Assembly (NCBI GenBank): GCA_900473415.1 | Contig: UCLR01000015.1 | Location: 1-32,419, forward strand | Length of the DNA stretch: 32,419 nucleotides | Source: Hyphomicrobiales bacterium | Lineage (GTDB): Bacteria > Pseudomonadota > Alphaproteobacteria > Rhizobiales > Beijerinckiaceae | Direction: 5' to 3' | In this document: positions 14,895 through 21,853 of the stretch, one piece after another | How the letters are laid out: each line of letters starts with the position of its first letter | Numbering within the stretch: the first letter of the stretch is position 1 | The notes under the pieces: generated by a model | The model's database searches: none | What the model saw: the letters and a program-made list of their open reading frames with translations, nothing else | What the model was told of the DNA's origin: nothing | Made by a program: the position numbers and the translations under genes

Positions 14895-15815
14895 TTACTC
14901 CGTGCGCGCCTTCATCAGTGCCGTCAGCTCCGCATCGCTCGCCGGCATCTCAATGTCGATGGCGACGAAGAGATCGCCGACCGCGCCCTTCTCTCCCTTG
15001 AGGCCCTTGCCGCGCAGGCGGAACTGCTTGGTCGTGCCGGTCATCGGCGGGATGGTCATCTCGACCGCGCCGGTCAGCGTCGGAACATGCATCGGCCCGC
15101 CCAGGACCGCCTTGGCGAGCGGCACCGCGACCCGCGTGCGCAGATCATTGCCGTCCACGGTGAAGCGCGGATCGGGCTTGATCTTGATGGTCATCAGCAC
15201 GTCGCCGGTCTCGCCCGAATACGGATCGGTCTGCCCGAGCCCGCGCAGGCGCATCACCTTGCCGTCGCCGACGCCCTCGGGGATCGTGATCTCGACCTCG
15301 CGCCCATTGGGCAGCTTGACCCGGCGCGCGCCGCCGCTGACGGCCTGCGCGAGAGGAACCTCGATAATGAAGCTCTGCTCCGGCGGCTTCTGCGGCTCGG
15401 CCTTGCCGCGCGAGCGGCGGCTCGCCTCGCCGAAGAGCGAGGAGAAGATGTCGGAAGGGTCGAAGCCGGCCTCGCCAGCGCCCGCGCCGCCCTTGCCGAA
15501 CGGCCCGCCGCCCTGACCGAAATGGAACTCGAAGCCACCCGCCCGGCCGCCGCGCCCGGCGCCGCCCATGCCCTCGAAGCCCTGGAAGCGCGGCTTGCCG
15601 TCGCCGTCGATCTCGCCGCGGTCGAACTGCTTGCGCTTGGCCTCGTCGCCCAGGATCTCATAGGCCGTGTTCAGCTCGGCGAACTTGTCCTGCGCCTTCG
15701 GGTCCTCCCGGTTGCGATCCGGGTGCAGCTCCTTGGCGCGGCGGCGGAAAGCCTTCTTGATCTCCGCATCGTTCGCGCCGCGGGCGACGCCCAGAACCTG
15801 ATAGGGATCGCGCAT
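14895..15815 (-). CDS. DnaJ-class co-chaperone (J domain plus C-terminal domains, no zinc finger)
   Basis: A 306-residue class II (CbpA-like) J-domain protein that stimulates DnaK ATPase and delivers substrates. The J domain occupies residues 1-70, with the essential HPD in KELHPDRN. A Gly/Phe-rich linker follows (about 78-130: GMGGAGRGGRAGG, FHFGQGGG). The two beta-sandwich substrate-binding domains follow (about 145-300), with PLAQAVSGG, IPEGVGDGKVMRLRGLG and FRLRGKGL. The cysteine-rich zinc finger of true DnaJ is missing, so this is a DnaJ paralogue. The minus-strand start has GAGG 7 bases upstream. fabI follows on the same strand. Confidence 0.92.
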   Translation of the reverse strand: MRDPYQVLGVARGANDAEIKKAFRRRAKELHPDRNREDPKAQDKFAELNTAYEILGDEAKRKQFDRGEIDGDGKPRFQGFEGMGGAGRGGRAGGFEFHFGQGGGPFGKGGAGAGEAGFDPSDIFSSLFGEASRRSRGKAEPQKPPEQSFIIEVPLAQAVSGGARRVKLPNGREVEITIPEGVGDGKVMRLRGLGQTDPYSGETGDVLMTIKIKPDPRFTVDGNDLRTRVAVPLAKAVLGGPMHVPTLTGAVEMTIPPMTGTTKQFRLRGKGLKGEKGAVGDLFVAIDIEMPASDAELTALMKARTE

Positions 15816-15973
15816 CCAAAACCTCTTTCACGCAAAGTCGAAGGGCCGCCGCTGAAAGCCGGACGACCCTCCACCGTGCCTTATCTGGTGACGCTGTGGC
15901 GCGAACGCAACACTCGGTCGACGCCCTTCTGCACTCGCTCTGCAGGCAACGCAACCCGCCCGGCGAGCGAGCT

Positions 15974-16447
15974 TTAGCCCGGCTCCTTCGCGGGGGCTGC
16001 GTCCTTCCACGGACTCATGTCCTTGACCACCCATTCGCCGCCGGAAGGCCGGCAGGCTGTGCCCTGGAGCTTCAGCGGGCGGACCTGCGTCTGGACATGG
16101 GCGACGAAGGCCCGGCAGATCTCGTCAGAGCGCAGGAAGGGCCCGCCAACCGGCACGAAGGAGCCCTTCATCCCACTTTGGGGGTTGTCCCAGGAGACGG
16201 GTGCGCCATTGCCCTGCGGATCGAGCGCGACGCCCATCGCGCCGTCTGCCCGGCGCAGATCCTCCGGCCCGAGTTCGGACGCAAGCCCGCCGAGCGCGAT
16301 GTGCCTGTCGCCGCCACGCGCGGGCAGGATGGTCGAGGTGGTGGCGACCTCGTCCTCGTTCTTGCTCGACAGGCCGAGCATCGGGAAGGAGACGGAGCAG
16401 CCGGCGCAAAGAACGGAGATGGCGGCAGCGGCGACCGATGCGCGCAT
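15974..16447 (-). CDS. Small outer-membrane/surface lipoprotein, RT0821/Lpp0805-like
   Basis: A 157-residue exported protein with a signal peptide (MRASVAAAAISVLCAGC) ending in a slightly atypical lipobox, CAG-Cys17. After a short Ser/Glu-rich linker comes a compact domain with DRHIALGG, GAPVSWDNPQSGMKGSFVP, EICRAFVAHV and CRPSGGEW. This pattern resembles the RT0821/Lpp0805 family of alphaproteobacterial surface proteins of unknown function. Two Cys in the domain (EICRAF, TACRPS) could form a disulfide. The open frame extends to 16525, but ATG 16447 opens directly on the signal peptide. It diverges from pdxH. Confidence 0.75.
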   Translation of the reverse strand: MRASVAAAAISVLCAGCSVSFPMLGLSSKNEDEVATTSTILPARGGDRHIALGGLASELGPEDLRRADGAMGVALDPQGNGAPVSWDNPQSGMKGSFVPVGGPFLRSDEICRAFVAHVQTQVRPLKLQGTACRPSGGEWVVKDMSPWKDAAPAKEPG

Positions 16448-16569
16448 GGGGGCTGCGCAGCGAGGAAGGCTTTGGAACGCCCGCGCCCCTGCCCTATATA
16501 AACCAGCCGCCCAGAAACGGATCACCGTCGCGCTCGCCCAACGCCCTACTAACGACTGAGGATTAGACT

Positions 16570-17184
16570 GTGGAACGGTTAACGAGCGGTGACTTCACCC
16601 AGGAAGGGGAGCCTTTCGCGCTCTTTCAGGAGTGGCTGGACGAGGCGACCAAGGCCGAGCCGAACGACCCCAACGGCATGGCGCTTTCCACCGTCGATGC
16701 CGACGGCTTGCCCAATAGCCGCATGGTTCTGCTCAAGGGCCACGGGCCGGACGGTTTCGTGTTCTACACCAACATCGAAAGCCAGAAGGGCCAGGAATTG
16801 CTCGGCCAGCCCAAGGCGGCGGCCCTCTTCCATTGGAAGAGCCTGCGCCGGCAGGTCCGCATCCGCGGCACGGTGGCGCTGGTGACGGACGCCGAATCAG
16901 ATGACTACTACCAGTCCCGCCCGCGTGACAGCCGCATCGGCGCCTGGGCCTCTCAGCAGTCGCGTCCGCTGGAGAGCCGATTCGCGCTGGAGAAGGCCGT
17001 GGCGAAATACGCCGCCAAATACGCGCTGGGCGAGATCCCGCGCCCACCCTATTGGCGCGGTTTTCGAATCACGCCTGTTTCCATCGAGTTCTGGAAGGAT
17101 GGTGCCTTCCGCCTGCATGACCGCATCGTCTTCCGTCGCGCCGCAGCCGGCGAGCCGTGGACGAAGACGCGTCTCTATCCTTGA
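16570..17184 (+). CDS. pdxH: Pyridoxamine 5'-phosphate oxidase
   Basis: A 204-residue FMN enzyme that oxidises pyridoxine/pyridoxamine 5'-phosphate to pyridoxal 5'-phosphate. Family segments in order: [72 protein letters not shown], and the C-terminal signature, seen here as [15 protein letters not shown]. The start is GTG 16570 with GAGG 8 bases upstream. An SDR gene follows after 12 bases, so the two probably share a transcript. Confidence 0.96.
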   Translation: MERLTSGDFTQEGEPFALFQEWLDEATKAEPNDPNGMALSTVDADGLPNSRMVLLKGHGPDGFVFYTNIESQKGQELLGQPKAAALFHWKSLRRQVRIRGTVALVTDAESDDYYQSRPRDSRIGAWASQQSRPLESRFALEKAVAKYAAKYALGEIPRPPYWRGFRITPVSIEFWKDGAFRLHDRIVFRRAAAGEPWTKTRLYP

Positions 17185-17196
17185 GGACATCAGCCC

Positions 17197-17973
17197 ATGG
17201 CGATGCCGAAGTTTGACTTTCCGAAGACCGAGGCCGGCAAGCGACCGGTCATGCTGCTGACCGGTGCCAGTCGCGGCATCGGGCACGCCACGGTGATGCA
17301 GTTCGCCATGGCCGGCTGGCGCATCCTCTCCTGCTCGCGTCAGGCCTTCTCCGAGAAGTGCCCCTGGCCATCGGGTGCCGACGATCACGTCCAGATCGAC
17401 CTTGGCGATCCCGAGGACACGATGCGCGGCATCGCCGAGATCAAGAAGCGCCTCGTCGCCGAGGGCGGCAAGCTCCACGCGCTGGTCAACAATGCCGGCA
17501 TCTCGCCGAAGGGCCTGAAGGGCGAGCGGCTGGGCGCGGCCACGACCTCCTTCAACGACTGGCACAAGGTCTTCCAGGTCAATTTCTTCGCGCCGATCAT
17601 GTTGGCGCGCGGCCTGCTCGACGAACTGACCGCAGCGAAGGGCGCGATCGTCAACGTCACCTCGATCGCGGGCTCCCGCGTCCACCCCTTCGCAGGCGCC
17701 GCCTATGCGACCTCGAAGGCAGCGCTTGCCAGCCTCACCCGCGAGATGGCGGCCGATTTCGGGCCGCTCGGCATTCGGGTCAACGCGATCTCGCCCGGCG
17801 AGATCGATACCGCGATCCTCTCGCCGGGCACGGAGAAGATCGTCGCCACCCTGCCGATGAAGCGGCTCGGCAAGACGGACGAGGTCGCCAAGGCGATCTA
17901 CTTCCTCTGCACGGATGCATCGAGCTACGTCACCGGCTCGGAGCTCCACATCAATGGCGGGCAGCACGTTTGA
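17197..17973 (+). CDS. Short-chain dehydrogenase/reductase (SDR) of unknown substrate
   Basis: A 258-residue classical SDR, an NAD(P)-dependent oxidoreductase with Rossmann fold. It shows the cofactor motif TGASRGIGHA (residues 22-31), the structural NNAGIS, the catalytic Ser in NVTSIAGSR and the YxxxK pair in YATSK, then GIRVNAISPGEIDT and a C-terminal TGSELHINGGQ. GAGG precedes the start. It lies 12 bases after pdxH and is probably co-transcribed; the location gives no strong clue to the substrate. An intergenic palindrome lies right after the stop (17981-18024). Confidence 0.88.
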   Translation: MAMPKFDFPKTEAGKRPVMLLTGASRGIGHATVMQFAMAGWRILSCSRQAFSEKCPWPSGADDHVQIDLGDPEDTMRGIAEIKKRLVAEGGKLHALVNNAGISPKGLKGERLGAATTSFNDWHKVFQVNFFAPIMLARGLLDELTAAKGAIVNVTSIAGSRVHPFAGAAYATSKAALASLTREMAADFGPLGIRVNAISPGEIDTAILSPGTEKIVATLPMKRLGKTDEVAKAIYFLCTDASSYVTGSELHINGGQHV

Positions 17974-17980
17974 TGCCTGA

Positions 17981-18024
17981 GCATTTTCAAGCGAAGTGGA
18001 CGCCGGTTCGCGTGAAGAAAATGC
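17981..18024. repeat. Intergenic palindromic element (RIME/REP-like)
   Basis: GCATTTTCAAGCGAA (17981-17995) pairs, with small bulges, with TTCGCGTGAAGAAAATGC (18007-18024) around GTGGACGCCGG. Nearly identical palindromes of the form GCATTTTCAAGCGAAGTGG...GAAGAAAATGC are, from memory, widespread between genes in Bradyrhizobium, Bosea and related genomes. It starts 8 bases after the SDR stop and could also act in RNA 3'-end processing. Confidence 0.6.
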
Positions 18025-18091
18025 GGCAACCCAAGAATCCGGAGCATGGCTGCGTTTCGGAGAAGCGCCGACAGGCACCGGTCAGCGGGCC

Positions 18092-18571
18092 ATGACGGCT
18101 GAAGGCGGCCAGATCATCCGCTTTCCCAGCACCGGCCGTGCGGCCGGCCGGCCGGTGCTGGCGGCTTCCGTCGCCGTCTTCCGCGATGGCAAGGTGCTGC
18201 TGGCGACGCGCACCAAGCCCCCGGCCGACCAGCTCTGGTCGCTGCCCGGCGGCAAGGTCGAGGCCGGCGAGACGCTGGAAGAGGCAGCGCTGCGCGAGCT
18301 CGACGAGGAGGTCGGCGTCAGCGCCCGCATCCTCGGCTTCAACCGCCATGTCGAGATCTTCGGCCGCGACGCCAAGGGCGCCGTGACGCATCACTTCGTC
18401 GTCGCCTCCTTCGTCGGCGAATGGCTCTCGGGCGAACCGCGTACGGGGCCGGAGGCCGGCGCCGTGATGTGGGCCGATCCCTTGAAGCTCGGCGGCATCG
18501 CCACGACCCGCGAGCTCGGCGACGTGCTGCGTCGGGCGCATCGCCTTTTCACGGGCGGAGAATTCGCATGA
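18092..18571 (+). CDS. NUDIX hydrolase
   Basis: A 159-residue NUDIX protein, a family that hydrolyses a nucleoside diphosphate linked to another moiety. The Nudix box is complete: G-x5-E-x7-RELDEEVGV within GGKVEAGETLEEAALRELDEEVGV (read as two adjoining pieces GGKVEAGETLEE and AALRELDEEVGV). The preceding VLAASVAVFRDGKVLLATR and QLWSLPGG are typical. A perfect 12-bp hairpin lies in codons 12-24, and GTG 18155, just after it, is an alternative start. The stop overlaps the ATG of the next gene (ATGA), so the two are translationally coupled. Substrate is unknown. Confidence 0.88.
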   Translation: MTAEGGQIIRFPSTGRAAGRPVLAASVAVFRDGKVLLATRTKPPADQLWSLPGGKVEAGETLEEAALRELDEEVGVSARILGFNRHVEIFGRDAKGAVTHHFVVASFVGEWLSGEPRTGPEAGAVMWADPLKLGGIATTRELGDVLRRAHRLFTGGEFA

Positions 18572-19026
18572 GGCGGCCCGGCTCGGCCCTCGCCGCGCTG
18601 GCGGCCTTGCTGCTGCTCGCCGCGCCGATGGCACAGGCCCAGCCACGCACGCCGCCCGCCGCGCGTCCGCCGGCCGCCAAGCCTGCGGAGAAGCCGACCG
18701 AGCAGCCTGCCCCGGAACAGCCCGGCCCGCCCTACGAGCCGCAACTGCTCGAGCTTGCCGAGATCATGGGCTCGCTCGCCTATCTGCGCACGCTCTGCGG
18801 CGGCAAGGAGGCGCAGGACTGGCGCAACCGCATGGCAGCTCTGGTCGAGGCCGAGGGCCGCACACCGCAGCGGCGCGACCGCCTGACCGCCGCCTTCAAC
18901 CGCGGCTTCAAGGCCTATTCGCTGACGCACCGTGCCTGCACCGACACCAGCCTGGAGGCCGCTTCGCGGCTCGCCATCCAGGGTGAGGCGCTCTCGCGGG
19001 CGCTGGCCAACCGCTATGGCGGATAG
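18568..19026 (+). CDS. TIGR02301 family exported protein of unknown function
   Basis: A 152-residue secreted protein. A signal peptide (residues 1-25, hydrophobic core LAALAALLLLAAP, cleavage after AQA) is followed by a Pro/Ala/Lys-rich spacer (about 26-55) and a helical domain starting LLELAEIMGSLAYLRTLCGG. A second Cys (THRACTD) could pair with the first. This matches the alphaproteobacterial family TIGR02301, which has no known function and is often beside a NUDIX gene, as here. Its start overlaps the NUDIX stop by four bases. Confidence 0.8.
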   Translation: MRRPGSALAALAALLLLAAPMAQAQPRTPPAARPPAAKPAEKPTEQPAPEQPGPPYEPQLLELAEIMGSLAYLRTLCGGKEAQDWRNRMAALVEAEGRTPQRRDRLTAAFNRGFKAYSLTHRACTDTSLEAASRLAIQGEALSRALANRYGG

Positions 19027-19207
19027 GCAACAGCCGCCGACCGAATGCGGTTTTGGGGCGAATTCTTCCCGTCCCGTTAACCTTTCTTAAACGACGCGGT
19101 AGCGTCCCGCTCTGGCACGGCTTATGACAGATGCGTCACCAAACGTTGCGATCCGGGCCAGAACCGGCGCGATTCGCATCAGGTTAAAGGCCGCAGAGTC
19201 CGTTTCG

Positions 19208-19477
19208 ATGTCGATCCTGTCCGACGATACGATGCTCGACCCGAACCTCGCCGAGGACCACGGCGATGAGCGCCGCGTCGCCTATGGCTATGTCGAGGAT
19301 GCCTTCGCCGAAGGGCAGCAGGACGGGCTCGACTCGGATGCGCTCGCCCATGCGGCGCTCTTCGCCGCGCTGCGCACGCTGGTGAAGACCTATGGCGAGG
19401 AAGCGACCGCCCTCTTCGCCGAGGCTCTGCCCGAGAAGGTGCGCTGCGGCGCCTTCACCTGCGGCACGCGGCACTAG
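19208..19477 (+). CDS. Small conserved-looking protein of unknown function
   Basis: An 89-residue acidic protein, not recognised. It reads MSILSDDTML..., then HGDERRVAYGYVEDAFAEG, a helical middle (ALAHAALFAALRTLVKTYG) and a C-terminal segment with two cysteines (VRCGAFTCGTRH), which might bind a metal or form a disulfide. No signal peptide or membrane segment is seen. ATG 19208 is preferred because AGAG precedes it; ATG 19124, which adds 28 basic residues, is possible. Coding bias is strong despite the small size. The last four bases CTAG are also the stop of the convergent sigma-factor gene. Confidence 0.6.
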   Translation: MSILSDDTMLDPNLAEDHGDERRVAYGYVEDAFAEGQQDGLDSDALAHAALFAALRTLVKTYGEEATALFAEALPEKVRCGAFTCGTRH

Positions 19478-20745
19478 CTCGCCGCTGCCCGGGCCTTCTC
19501 GGCCCGCTCCGCCATCAGCGCCTGCTCCTTCACGTTACGCGTCAACGCGACGGCCTGCTCGAACGCTTCTGCCGCCTCGCGATGCCGGCCGAGCTTGGAC
19601 AGCAGGTCGCCACGCACGCCCGGCAGCAAATGGTAGCGCTTGAGCGCGGGCTCGGCCGCCAGCGCCTCGACCAGCTCCAGCCCTGCCGCGGGCCCCTCCG
19701 CCATCGACACCGCGACGGCCCGGTTCAGCTCGACAACCGGTGACGGCGTCACACGGGCGAGCACGCCGTAGAGCGCGGCGATTCGCGACCAGTCCGTCTC
19801 GTCAGCCGTGCGGGCGCGGGCATGGCAGGCTGCGAGCGCCGCCTGCAGCAGATAGGGGCCGGTCGCGGCACCGGCGAGCTGCTGCGCCCTATCCAGAGCG
19901 GCAAGCCCGCGCCGGATCAGGAGCTGGTCCCAGCGCGCCCGATTCTGGTCGAGCAGCAAGATCGGCTCCCCATCGGGGCCGATTCGGGCTCTCAGTCGCG
20001 ACGCCTGCAGTTCCATCAGGGCGATGAGCCCGTGAACCTCCGGCTCTCCCGGCGCGCGAGCCGCAAGGATGCGCCCGAGCCTCAGCGCCTCCTCGCAGAG
20101 CGCCGGGCGCACCCAGTCATGGCCGGATGTCGCCGCGTAGCCCTCGTTGAAGATCAGGTAGACGACCTCGAGCACCGAGGCGAGGCGCGCGCCCAGCTCC
20201 GGCCCGGAGGGCACCTCATAGGGCACCTTCGCCTCGCTCAGCGTCTTCTTGGCGCGTACGAGGCGTTGCGCCATCGTCGGTTCCGGCACGAGGAAGGCGC
20301 GGGCGATCTCCTCCGTCGTCAACCCGCCGATAAGCTTGAGCGTCAGCGCCAGCCGCGCCTCCTGGGACAGGACCGGATGGCACGCGGTGAAGATCAACCT
20401 GAGCAGGTCGTCGCCAACCCCGTCATCGAGCGCGGCATCGAGATCGGGCATGGAAGGGCCGTCCTCGTCGAGGTCGCGGCCGAGTTCCTCTTGCTTGCGC
20501 CGCGCCATCGCCTCATGGCGGACCGTATCGAACGCGCGGTGCTTGGCGACCTGCATCAGCCAGGCGGCGGGATTGCGGGGCACGCCCTCCTCCGGCCACT
20601 GCTTCAGCGCTGCGACCAGCGCGTCCTGCGCCAGCTCCTCGGCCCGGCCGATATCGCGCGTCAGCCGCGCGAGACCCGCGACCAGCTTCGGCGCCTCCAT
20701 GCGCCAGACCGTCTCGACGGTGCGGTGTGCATCGCTTGCCGACAT
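19474..20745 (-). CDS. ECF42-type RNA polymerase sigma factor with C-terminal TPR-like domain
   Basis: A 423-residue extracytoplasmic-function sigma factor. Region 2 (about 20-85) shows DIGRAEELAQDALVAALKQWP and NPAAWLMQVAKHRAFDTVR. Region 4 (about 130-175) shows LTLKLIGGLTTEEIARAFLV and PEPTMAQRLVRAKKTL. The long C-terminal extension (about 185-423) has VVYLIFNEGYAAT, LLLDQNRARWD, YLLQAALAACHARA and helical repeats typical of the ECF42 group, where it replaces an anti-sigma factor as the control element. Two YciI/DGPF genes lie directly upstream on the same strand, the conserved ECF42 neighbourhood. The gap to the nearer one is 51 bases. It drives, by inference, its own operon from 21776-21802. 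Confidence 0.92.
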   Translation of the reverse strand: MSASDAHRTVETVWRMEAPKLVAGLARLTRDIGRAEELAQDALVAALKQWPEEGVPRNPAAWLMQVAKHRAFDTVRHEAMARRKQEELGRDLDEDGPSMPDLDAALDDGVGDDLLRLIFTACHPVLSQEARLALTLKLIGGLTTEEIARAFLVPEPTMAQRLVRAKKTLSEAKVPYEVPSGPELGARLASVLEVVYLIFNEGYAATSGHDWVRPALCEEALRLGRILAARAPGEPEVHGLIALMELQASRLRARIGPDGEPILLLDQNRARWDQLLIRRGLAALDRAQQLAGAATGPYLLQAALAACHARARTADETDWSRIAALYGVLARVTPSPVVELNRAVAVSMAEGPAAGLELVEALAAEPALKRYHLLPGVRGDLLSKLGRHREAAEAFEQAVALTRNVKEQALMAERAEKARAAAS

Positions 20746-20796
20746 GGGAAGCGATACACAGCATCAGCGGCCCTTGCAGGCAAGTGCGTCGATCAT

Positions 20797-21222
20797 TCAG
20801 TCCTGACTGCCGGCCTCGGCCTTCAGGCGATCCCACTGCGCCGCAGTCTCCGGCGTGACGATCTCGCCGAAATCGGCCAACTCGAACAGCGGGCGGATCT
20901 CGATCTCGGACGGGCCAGGCATCGGGTTGGGGCAGCGCTTGACCCAGGCGATCGCCTCATCGAGCGAAGCGCATTCCCACAGCCAATAGCCTGCGACGAG
21001 CTCCTTGGTCTCGGCGAAGGGCCCGTCGACGACAGAGCGCTTGGCGCCGTCGAACTGTACACGCGCGCCCTTCGAACTCGGATGCAGCCCATCGCCTCCC
21101 TTCATGACGCCCGCTTTCACCAGCTCTTCATTGTAGGCCATCATCGCCTCGAGCAGTTCCTGGGTCGGCGGTGCGCCGGCTTCGCTGTCCTTGGTCGCCT
21201 TGACCATCACCATGAAACGCAT
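20797..21222 (-). CDS. YciI family (DGPF domain) protein, copy 1
   Basis: A 141-residue protein with the ferredoxin-like YciI fold. It begins MRFMVMVKATKDSEAG, has YNEELVKAGVMKGGDGLHP and the namesake DGPFAETKELVAGYWLWE, and ends with EIEIRPLFELADFGE. Members of this group are found beside ECF42 sigma factors; their biochemical activity is unknown. AAGGAGAAG precedes ATG 21222, the same ribosome-binding site as the paralogue upstream. It is the middle gene of the inferred DGPF-DGPF-ECF42 operon. Confidence 0.92.
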   Translation of the reverse strand: MRFMVMVKATKDSEAGAPPTQELLEAMMAYNEELVKAGVMKGGDGLHPSSKGARVQFDGAKRSVVDGPFAETKELVAGYWLWECASLDEAIAWVKRCPNPMPGPSEIEIRPLFELADFGEIVTPETAAQWDRLKAEAGSQD

Positions 21223-21285
21223 CGGTCTTCTCCTTGGAATCGGAAGTGGTGCAGCATTGCCTCTCACCGTCCGGCTTGAACGGGT

Positions 21286-21708
21286 TCAGCGGACGAGCTT
21301 CTCGATCCCGGCGCGCAGACGGCCTTCCTGCTCACGCAGTTCCGGCGTCATCTCGGCACAGAAATCCTCCATCTCGAAGACGGGCCTGACCTCGATCTCG
21401 GTGCCGCCATCGAACGGCGCACGCTTCAGCCATTCGATGGCCTCTTCCATCGACTTGACCTGCCAGAGCCAGAAACCGCAGAGCAGCTCCTTGGTTTCCG
21501 CAAAGGGACCGTCCGTGATCGTCCGCTCGCGGCCCGAGAAGCGCATGCGGATGCCCTTGGAGGTCGGGTGCAGCCCCTCGCCGGCCAGCATGACACCGGC
21601 CTTCACCAGCTCCTCGTTATAGGCACCCATTTTGGTGAGGATGTCAGTGCTCGGCATGATGCCGGCTTCGCTGTCCTTGTCCGCCTTGACCAGAACCATC
21701 ACGCGCAT
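21286..21708 (-). CDS. YciI family (DGPF domain) protein, copy 2
   Basis: A 140-residue paralogue of the next gene, from which it is separated by 63 bases. Shared blocks include MRVMVLVKADKDSEAG, AYNEELVKAGVM, DGPFAETKELLCGFWLW and EIEVRPVFEMEDF; identity is roughly half by eye. It is the first gene of the inferred operon, with AAGGAGAAG before its ATG and a candidate ECF42 promoter 68-94 bases upstream. The function of this family is unknown. Confidence 0.92.
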   Translation of the reverse strand: MRVMVLVKADKDSEAGIMPSTDILTKMGAYNEELVKAGVMLAGEGLHPTSKGIRMRFSGRERTITDGPFAETKELLCGFWLWQVKSMEEAIEWLKRAPFDGGTEIEVRPVFEMEDFCAEMTPELREQEGRLRAGIEKLVR

Positions 21709-21775
21709 CCGTCTTCTCCTTGGTTGGAAGAATCGGGCGGTCAGCGAGGTGCCGAGACCCGTTCTCTGCCTCCAC

Positions 21776-21802
21776 GTCGAACGGGCGCGGCCGGAATCGA
21801 CA
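21776..21802 (-). promoter_or_regulatory. Candidate ECF42-dependent promoter of the DGPF-DGPF-sigma operon
   Basis: On the minus strand TGTCGA (21797-21802) is followed after exactly 17 bases by CGAC (21776-21779). These match the -35 TGTCGA and -10 CG(A/T)C motifs reported, as I recall, for ECF42 in Streptomyces. Transcription would start about 60 bases before the first gene. It implies an autoregulated operon. Confidence 0.6.
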
Positions 21803-21820
21803 CGGCCGCGGATCTTTTTT
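21786..21820 (+). terminator. Plus-strand terminator-like hairpin overlapping the ECF42 promoter
   Basis: Stem CGCGGCCG/CGGCCGCG (21786-21793 with 21803-21810), 9-base loop, then GATCTTTTTT. The T-tract is on the plus strand, where no gene lies upstream for over 2 kb, so the transcript it might end is unknown. It overlaps the minus-strand -35 element. Confidence 0.5.
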
Positions 21821-21853
21821 CAGTTTCTTTTCACGCGAGCATTCGCGTGCCGG

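Noticed and set aside
19076..19092. A CtrA-like site TTAA-N6-TTAA before the small unknown gene
   Set aside because: The consensus spacing is seven bases; here it is six, so the match is only suggestive.
19113..19128. A sigma-54-like promoter, TGGCAC near 19113
   Set aside because: The required TTGC element is absent at the right distance (ATGA is found instead).
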